11,115 nucleotides of DNA from an uncultured Lachnospiraceae bacterium. Lineage in GTDB: Bacteria > Bacillota > Clostridia > Lachnospirales > Lachnospiraceae. Every line of letters begins with the position of its first letter. The first letter of the stretch is position 1. Of this stretch, positions 7,253 through 11,115 are shown one piece after another. A program made the position numbers and the translations under genes. Where the stretch lies: contig CAUCOL010000019.1 of assembly GCA_958444395.1 (NCBI GenBank), positions 1 to 11,115 on the forward strand, read 5' to 3'. Below the pieces are notes generated by a model. The model did not search any database. It was not told the DNA's origin and worked only from the letters and a program-made list of their open reading frames with translations.

Positions 7253-7699
7253 CTATTTCATCATAGTACCAAGCACTGTATTTACCAGCTTGCCATCTGC
7301 TTTCCCTTTTACCTTTGGCATCAGTACTTTCATGATCTTGCCTTTATCCTGTGGTGTCGGTGCAGAAATCTCCAGTTCCTTCAGAACCTCTTCGATCACA
7401 ACCTTGATCTCTGCTTCATCCATCATCTTTGGTGCATACTCCTCCAGCACCTTGATCGTAAACTTGCACTCTTCGATAATATCTGTACGATCTTCCGGCG
7501 TCATCTCCAGCGTTTCCTTTGTCTGCTTGATCTGCTTTAAGATCACCTGATTTTCTTCTTCCTCGGTCAGATCGGCACGCTTATCGATCTGTACATTCTT
7601 TAACGCTGCCAGAAGCATTGACAGAACGTCCTTTCTCTGCTTGTCATGCTCCTTCATTGCCTTGACCATTTCACCACGAATAAACTCAATTTTTGTCAT
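7253..7699 (-). CDS. GatB/YqeY domain protein
   Basis: 148-residue, wholly helical soluble protein of the YqeY family (usual length about 147–150). The family is related to the C-terminal tail of GatB, the tRNA-contacting subunit of the Asp/Glu-tRNA amidotransferase; the exact role of free-standing YqeY is not settled. Recognisable features are the start (RGEMVKAMKEHDKQRKDVLSMLLAALKN), the EEEENQVILKQIKQTKETLE helix and the C-terminal GKIMKVLMPKVKGKADGKLVN. ATG 7699 has GGGAGG 8 nt upstream. It lies 23 nt after the secreted-protein gene and 13 nt before the glycosyltransferase, inside an apparent three-gene operon. A tRNA-Gln gene is 1.4 kb upstream on the same strand; whether that matters is unknown. 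Confidence 0.9.
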   Translation of the reverse strand: MTKIEFIRGEMVKAMKEHDKQRKDVLSMLLAALKNVQIDKRADLTEEEENQVILKQIKQTKETLEMTPEDRTDIIEECKFTIKVLEEYAPKMMDEAEIKVVIEEVLKELEISAPTPQDKGKIMKVLMPKVKGKADGKLVNTVLGTMMK

Positions 7700-7722
7700 T
7701 TTAATGACCTCCCGTATATAAA

Positions 7723-8895
7723 TTATTTAAGATTTTTAATCTTATATCCACCACTGTATGAGCTGTAACCTTTTGTTACTTTGATATAATAAACACCCTT
7801 TTTGAGTGCGGATTTACTTTTGATCTTATGTGTTCCATTACTGAGGCGTACGGTATCATTGATCAGTCTGTAATTCTTATTTGCCGGAATCACCTGGAAA
7901 TATAATCTGTCCGATCCATTGTTATCTACGCTGATCTGCAGCTGCATATGCTGTTTTTTGTTCAGCTTCACCTTATACCAGTCTGCCTTTGAAGAAGACT
8001 CGGTATATGCTACAATACCACCTGCTGTTTTCTTCTTTTTGATCATTTTTGCCTTCTTTTTGGAAGAACCGCTCTTATCCTTTATTGCTTTTGCTGTATA
8101 TTTCAGCTGGTATGGCTGATCATTGTTGGAAGCAATATAGTATACGCCCTTTTTCAGTGCAATCTTTTCACAATAATTTGCTGTGCCTGACAGATAAATG
8201 TCTCCTTTCGCAATCTTGCTCGCATTGGTAAGCGACACAGATAAGGATCCGGCACTGCTGTCAAAGGTAGAAAATGTATTTCCATATAATGTAACCACAC
8301 TGTCTTCCGTCAGGATCAGCTTATGATAATCTGTAATCGTGCTGTTGCCTGTATAGATCAGCTGGTATTCACTTCCCAGTGTCACCTCACTGCCTGAATA
8401 GGAATATGCTGCCACTGCCACAGTCGCTGCCACCTTCGGCAGGGAGTAAGATGAAGAATACTGTGCCTTCAGATAATACGTACCTGCTGCTGCGATCGTA
8501 TACCATTTGGAATCTGTCGTTGATGTGTTGCTCAGATAGCCAGAATAGCCTAATTTACTCGTACATCCTATATCAGAATACAGATACAGATCAATGCTCT
8601 TCGTCAGACCTACACAGGCAAATCCAAGATTCAACATACCGGCGGAAGTAACCTGGATCGGCATAACCACCGCAGTAGACTCTGCTGTACCTGTGCCTGT
8701 AAGATCTGCCGGCATCTGAAAGGTAGCGGAACTGGCGGTAGGTACTCCTGTACTAAACTGTGTAACCAGTGTCGCATTCAGTCCCGGTACTGTCGTAGCG
8801 GCTTTCGCCTGTTTTACACTTCCTCCAAAGATTCCTCCCACAACGAGTGCTGCTGCCAGACAAACTGACATCCATTTTTTTGCTCTTAATCTCAT
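7723..8895 (-). CDS. Secreted protein with PPC-like beta-sandwich repeats
   Basis: 390 residues. A clear Sec signal peptide occupies 1–32: basic RLRAKKW, hydrophobic core VCLAAALVVGGIFGG, and an AKA cleavage site. The mature part consists of three similar modules (about 33–165, 172–268 and 280–390) resembling bacterial pre-peptidase C-terminal (PPC) domains. Each has the pattern 'x(K/A)GxYYx' (AAGTYYLKAQY, KKGVYYIASNN, KKGVYYIKVTK), and the third includes ADWYKVKLNKKQHMQLQISV. A lysine-rich linker lies before the third module. No protease domain, LPXTG, SLH or lipobox is visible, so it is secreted or held by unknown means. ATG 8895 follows AGGAGG 6 nt upstream. First gene of the cluster with yqeY and the glycosyltransferase. 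Probably a surface adhesin or glycan-binding protein; function not established. Confidence 0.82.
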   Translation of the reverse strand: MRLRAKKWMSVCLAAALVVGGIFGGSVKQAKAATTVPGLNATLVTQFSTGVPTASSATFQMPADLTGTGTAESTAVVMPIQVTSAGMLNLGFACVGLTKSIDLYLYSDIGCTSKLGYSGYLSNTSTTDSKWYTIAAAGTYYLKAQYSSSYSLPKVAATVAVAAYSYSGSEVTLGSEYQLIYTGNSTITDYHKLILTEDSVVTLYGNTFSTFDSSAGSLSVSLTNASKIAKGDIYLSGTANYCEKIALKKGVYYIASNNDQPYQLKYTAKAIKDKSGSSKKKAKMIKKKKTAGGIVAYTESSSKADWYKVKLNKKQHMQLQISVDNNGSDRLYFQVIPANKNYRLINDTVRLSNGTHKIKSKSALKKGVYYIKVTKGYSSYSGGYKIKNLK

Positions 8896-8931
8896 TCATA
8901 TCCTCCTCTGCTTTAAAAGCATTTTTATTGA

Positions 8932-8986
8932 AACTGCCGTCGGATGACGCAACAGTTCTTTTTAGCTGCCCTTCTCCTATGGGCAG
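8932..8986 (-). ncRNA. Two-hairpin structured leader of the secreted-protein operon
   Basis: Within the approximately 95-nt 5' leader, the minus strand forms CTGCCC-ATAGGAGAA-GGGCAG (8966–8986, 6-bp stem) followed by AACTG-TTG-CGTC-ATCC-GACG-G-CAGTT (8932–8957, two stacked stems with a bulge). The first loop displays AGGAG. No terminator follows, so any control would act on translation or RNA stability. I could not match it to a riboswitch class I know. Existence of the hairpins is certain, regulatory function is a guess. Confidence 0.4.
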
Positions 8987-8997
8987 TCTCATGAATA

Positions 8998-9006
8998 AGT
9001 ATAACA
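8998..9006 (-). promoter_or_regulatory. Extended -10 promoter of the secreted-protein operon
   Basis: On the minus strand TGTTATACT forms an extended -10 element (TG-T-TATACT). The -35 at 17 bp is poor (TTTCCG), which fits an extended -10 type. Start point near 8990, about 95 nt before the ATG. Confidence 0.55.
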
Positions 9007-9037
9007 CAGTTTTGGGGATACGGAAAGAATCAATCTT

Positions 9038-9075
9038 AAAAAAGAAAAAAGCCATAAAACCTATTAATAAGTTTT
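9038..9075 (-). terminator. Weak U-rich terminator after tRNA-Gln
   Basis: On the minus strand AAAACTTA pairs with TAGGTTTT (8 bp, one G-U) around TTAA, followed 5 nt later by two T6 tracts (TTTTTTCTTTTTT). The stem is A/T-rich, so efficiency may be modest. It lies 12 nt after the tRNA. Confidence 0.5.
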
Positions 9076-9087
9076 ACGACCTTTGAA

Positions 9088-9159
9088 CTGGGCTACAAGG
9101 ATTCGAACCTTGAAATGCTGGAGTCAGAGTCCAGTGCCTTACCGTTTGGCGATAGCCCA
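9088..9159 (-). tRNA. tRNA-Gln (anticodon CUG)
   Basis: 72 nt with a complete cloverleaf. The acceptor arm TGGGCTA/TAGCCCA starts with U1-A72, a feature of tRNA-Gln; the discriminator is G. D arm GCC-AAACGGTAA-GGC, anticodon arm CTGGA-CTCTGAC-TCCAG with anticodon CUG after U33, T arm CAAGG-TTCGAAT-CCTTG. It reads the codon CAG. CCA is not encoded (GTT follows the discriminator), so it is added after transcription. No integrase or duplicated 3' end was seen nearby, so there is no sign of use as an attachment site. Confidence 0.95.
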
Positions 9160-9215
9160 TCATCTTTATTGTGTCTTGTGCTTTGTTTTTTGTTTCTCTC
9201 TCACAAGCCTTTCTT

Positions 9216-9244
9216 AGTATATAACACATTTTTGAATTTTGCAA
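9216..9244 (-). promoter_or_regulatory. Sigma-A promoter of tRNA-Gln
   Basis: On the minus strand TTGCAA (9239–9244) and TATACT (9216–9221) are separated by exactly 17 bp. The start point would be near 9209, about 50 nt before the mature tRNA 5' end. Confidence 0.75.
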
Positions 9245-9248
9245 GTAC

Positions 9249-9275
9249 TTTTTTAAATTTTTTTCAACTTTTTTT
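9249..9275 (-). promoter_or_regulatory. Phased A-tracts, probable UP element of the tRNA promoter
   Basis: On the minus strand three A-runs of 7, 7 and 6 (plus-strand T-runs at 9269–9275, 9258–9264, 9249–9254) lie immediately upstream of the -35, with centres about 11 and 9.5 bp apart. Helically phased A-tracts bend DNA and act as UP elements for stable-RNA promoters. Confidence 0.5.
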
Positions 9276-9283
9276 CAAAGAAC

Positions 9284-9317
9284 CTGTAAAAAACCCTATT
9301 TTCCGGGCTTTTTACAG
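9284..9317 (-). terminator. Hairpin after the methyltransferase/reductase gene
   Basis: On the minus strand CTGTAAAAAGCCC pairs with GGGTTTTTTACAG (13 bp, one G-U) around GGAAAATA. It is about 95 nt past the stop at 9411 and just before the A-tracts of the tRNA promoter. The T6 run is within the right arm rather than after it, so the stem may also work in the other direction. The rest of 9318–9410 shows nothing recognisable. Confidence 0.55.
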
Positions 9318-9410
9318 ATTTCTTTTTCAGCTTGATTTTATAAAATAACCAGGAAAGAACAGGAAAAGACTTTGGGATATCTAAAAAAACTTCCCCGCCG
9401 CATTGCTCTA

Positions 9411-11115
9411 TCATTTCATATCCCGTATCCGGCGTATGATCCGTTCCATCAATCCGATCCGGCTAAACGGCGTGATCAGATAAAATCCGTCAATATATTC
9501 TTTCATCTCATCGGCAATCGCAGTTACTATGTGTACCGCGAGTTTCTCGCCCTCTTCCCGGTTCTTATCACGGTACATTTCCATAATCCGTTCATCGACC
9601 CGTATGCCGGCAATCTCATGCTCCATAAAGCAGGCATTGCGGTAGCTGACAACCGGAATCAGTCCACCCAGTATCTTCACCGGAAGATCCCTTCTGGCAC
9701 GTTTTAGATTCTCTAAGCCCTCTTTCGTCATCACAGGCTGCGTAAATAACACACTGACACCGTTTTCGATTTTTTTCTGTGCATGACGGATCTGGCTGTC
9801 AAAATTCACCGCATTGATATTTAAGGCACCACTGACCATAAATGGATTTTCTGTAAAAGTCGTATCATTTAATGTGTTGATATGATTGGCGAGTACCGCT
9901 GAATTATAACTAAATACCGTCTTCACTTCCTGACGCTGCTCAGCCGGCACAGGATCTCCCGTTACCGTAAGCACATTATTCACGCCTTCCACATTCAACC
10001 CCAGAAGTAATGCCTTCGTTGCATTGATGTTTCTGTCACGACAGGTCATATGCGGAATAGCCGTCATATTCAGCTCACGGTGCAACTTGCATGCCAGGAT
10101 GCTGCTGTCAATTCTGGCACGGGCAATCGGGCAGTCTGCAATATCAATGGCATCGACTCCGGCATATTTATACCTTGCTGCTCCTTCCATAAATGTATTT
10201 ACATCCGGTGTCATCGGTGGATCCAGTTCCACGACAATCACCTTTTCTCCCTGCAGCAGCTTTGCCGCCAGATCGTTTTTCGCATTATGTCTGGCTGCAT
10301 AGGTTCCCGTTTTCTGTTCATTGGCATCCGGTTTCTCCACCTGTACCACGTCTGCCACCAGATGTCCGGATGGCTGCACCTTTTCCAGCACCTTCTGCAT
10401 CGCACGGATATGGGAAGGCTGTGTACCACAACAGCCACCAAGAATCGCCGCACCTGCTTTGGCGACATCCCCCATGATCTTTGCGAAATATTCCGGATCC
10501 TGCTGATAATACATACGATTTGAGATAACGGTCGGATATCCGGCATTTGGCATCACAGAAACATATTTTGTACTGTGATGGATATCCATACGCTGAACCA
10601 TTTCCGCCAGATGTTTCGGACCGGATATACAGTTAAACCCAACCGCATCGACCCCTGTGAGCTTCTGCATCTGCTCATACAGACTCTTTCCATAGCATCC
10701 GTTCTTCGTAAAGCCCTCCGGTGCCACACCAAAGGACACGATAATAAAAGCATCCTTTTCTTTTTCCTTTATATAGGAAGTGACTTCCTCTATATATTCT
10801 GCATCTGCCAGCGTCTCAAACAGAAAATGCTTTGCTCCGCATGCGAGAAACAGATCTACGATCTCCTGATAGATCGCCAGTCCATCTCCATCTTCCGGTA
10901 CCCAGACAGGCCCTATATCCGCAAAGAGATAATGCCGGGATCCTGCATGTGTCTCTTCATATGCCTGTATCTCCTTCTGTGCAATCGCCCATCCCGAAAT
11001 AATGATCTGACGGATATCCTCTACTGCCATCTCCAGAAAAAAAGTATTCGCAGCAAAAGTATTTGTTTTTAATGCAACGGCACCCGCCTCCAGATACTCA
11101 CGATGTACCTGACCT
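9411..11115 (-). CDS. Bifunctional homocysteine S-methyltransferase / 5,10-methylenetetrahydrofolate reductase (N-terminus outside window)
   Basis: Methionine and one-carbon metabolism fusion of the B. subtilis YitJ type, cytosolic. The frame is open to the right edge (VHREYLEAGAVALKTNTFAAN before the first internal Met), giving 567 visible C-terminal residues; the missing N-terminus is probably about 35–50 residues. First domain (to about 250): homocysteine methyltransferase barrel with zinc-ligand motifs GFNC (visible residue 162) and GGCCGT (228–229). Second domain (about 290–567): MTHFR flavin-binding barrel, with VVELDPP carrying the catalytic-type Glu, the VTGDP folate/FAD motif, and FTQPV. 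An internal ATG at 11030 should not be taken as the start, since conserved methyltransferase sequence precedes it. The first domain takes a methyl donor to homocysteine; the second makes 5-methyl-THF. No neighbouring methionine genes are in view. Confidence 0.95.
   Translation of the reverse strand, partial: GQVHREYLEAGAVALKTNTFAANTFFLEMAVEDIRQIIISGWAIAQKEIQAYEETHAGSRHYLFADIGPVWVPEDGDGLAIYQEIVDLFLACGAKHFLFETLADAEYIEEVTSYIKEKEKDAFIIVSFGVAPEGFTKNGCYGKSLYEQMQKLTGVDAVGFNCISGPKHLAEMVQRMDIHHSTKYVSVMPNAGYPTVISNRMYYQQDPEYFAKIMGDVAKAGAAILGGCCGTQPSHIRAMQKVLEKVQPSGHLVADVVQVEKPDANEQKTGTYAARHNAKNDLAAKLLQGEKVIVVELDPPMTPDVNTFMEGAARYKYAGVDAIDIADCPIARARIDSSILACKLHRELNMTAIPHMTCRDRNINATKALLLGLNVEGVNNVLTVTGDPVPAEQRQEVKTVFSYNSAVLANHINTLNDTTFTENPFMVSGALNINAVNFDSQIRHAQKKIENGVSVLFTQPVMTKEGLENLKRARRDLPVKILGGLIPVVSYRNACFMEHEIAGIRVDERIMEMYRDKNREEGEKLAVHIVTAIADEMKEYIDGFYLITPFSRIGLMERIIRRIRDMK

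Noticed and set aside
8932..8986. Known riboswitch (preQ1-I, cyclic-di-GMP-I, guanidine-II) in the leader
   Set aside because: An A-rich stretch after the first hairpin recalls preQ1-I and two hairpins recall guanidine-II, but the conserved core bases (for example ACGR loops of guanidine-II) are missing.
9088..9159. tRNA-Gln as an integration site for a mobile element
   Set aside because: No integrase, no repeated tRNA 3' end and no foreign-looking genes lie on either side.
9115..9348. 77-codon open frame on the plus strand
   Set aside because: It lies antisense to the tRNA-Gln gene and its promoter, has no ribosome-binding site, and its composition reflects T-rich DNA.
10050..10523. 157-codon open frame on the plus strand
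   Set aside because: Antisense to the conserved methyltransferase/reductase gene; Cys/His-rich translation typical of an opposite-strand shadow.
9411..11030. Start of the methyltransferase/reductase at the Met codon at 11030
   Set aside because: The frame stays open to the window edge and encodes conserved methyltransferase sequence before this Met, and there is no suitable ribosome-binding site, so it is an internal Met.

Overview
The window looks like chromosomal DNA of an anaerobic, endospore-type Firmicute of class Clostridia, most likely family Lachnospiraceae. This is inferred from a Spo0A-family protein, a receiver–SARP response regulator, a LytS-type kinase, Gram-positive ribosome-binding sites (AGGAGG-like), moderate GC, and a fused homocysteine methyltransferase/methylene-THF reductase. 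Species cannot be named from sequence alone. I see no phage, transposon, CRISPR or plasmid feature.

Left part (1–4444, all on the minus strand). The window opens inside an Hsp70/DnaK gene of which 266 N-terminal codons are visible. Transcribed toward it is a run of four regulatory genes, in order of transcription: a LysR-family regulator, a very short soluble LytS-type histidine-kinase-like protein with degraded ATP-binding boxes, a receiver–SARP response regulator with an intact phosphorylation site, and a Spo0A-family regulator. The Spo0A-like protein has lost one acidic-pocket residue and a recognition-helix arginine. A good terminator follows the Spo0A-like gene. The 275-bp gap upstream of lysR is shared with the divergent asnS gene. 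It carries a near-consensus lysR promoter and several matches to the Spo0A-binding motif (0A box, TGNCGAA). One more 0A box lies just upstream of the Spo0A-like gene.

Middle (4720–8895). asnS (asparaginyl-tRNA synthetase, plus strand) meets a minus-strand cluster at a 13-bp perfect hairpin that can terminate both ways. The cluster, in order of transcription, is a secreted PPC-like beta-sandwich protein, a YqeY/GatB-tail protein and a GtrB/DPM-type polyprenyl-phosphate glycosyltransferase, with gaps of 23 and 13 nt. It has an extended -10 promoter and a leader of about 95 nt with two hairpins.

Right part (9038–11115). A tRNA-Gln(CUG) on the minus strand has a strong promoter preceded by three helically phased A-tracts and is followed by a weak U-rich terminator. 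Upstream of it lies the C-terminal 567 residues of a YitJ-like bifunctional homocysteine S-methyltransferase/methylenetetrahydrofolate reductase, which runs off the right edge.

The most unusual part is the four-gene regulatory block. Its kinase-like protein, which has kept its phosphoacceptor His, looks unable to bind ATP. Its Spo0A paralogue appears altered in both phosphate handling and DNA recognition, yet it sits among 0A-box-like sites. The secreted protein–YqeY–glycosyltransferase cluster with its structured leader is the second point of interest.
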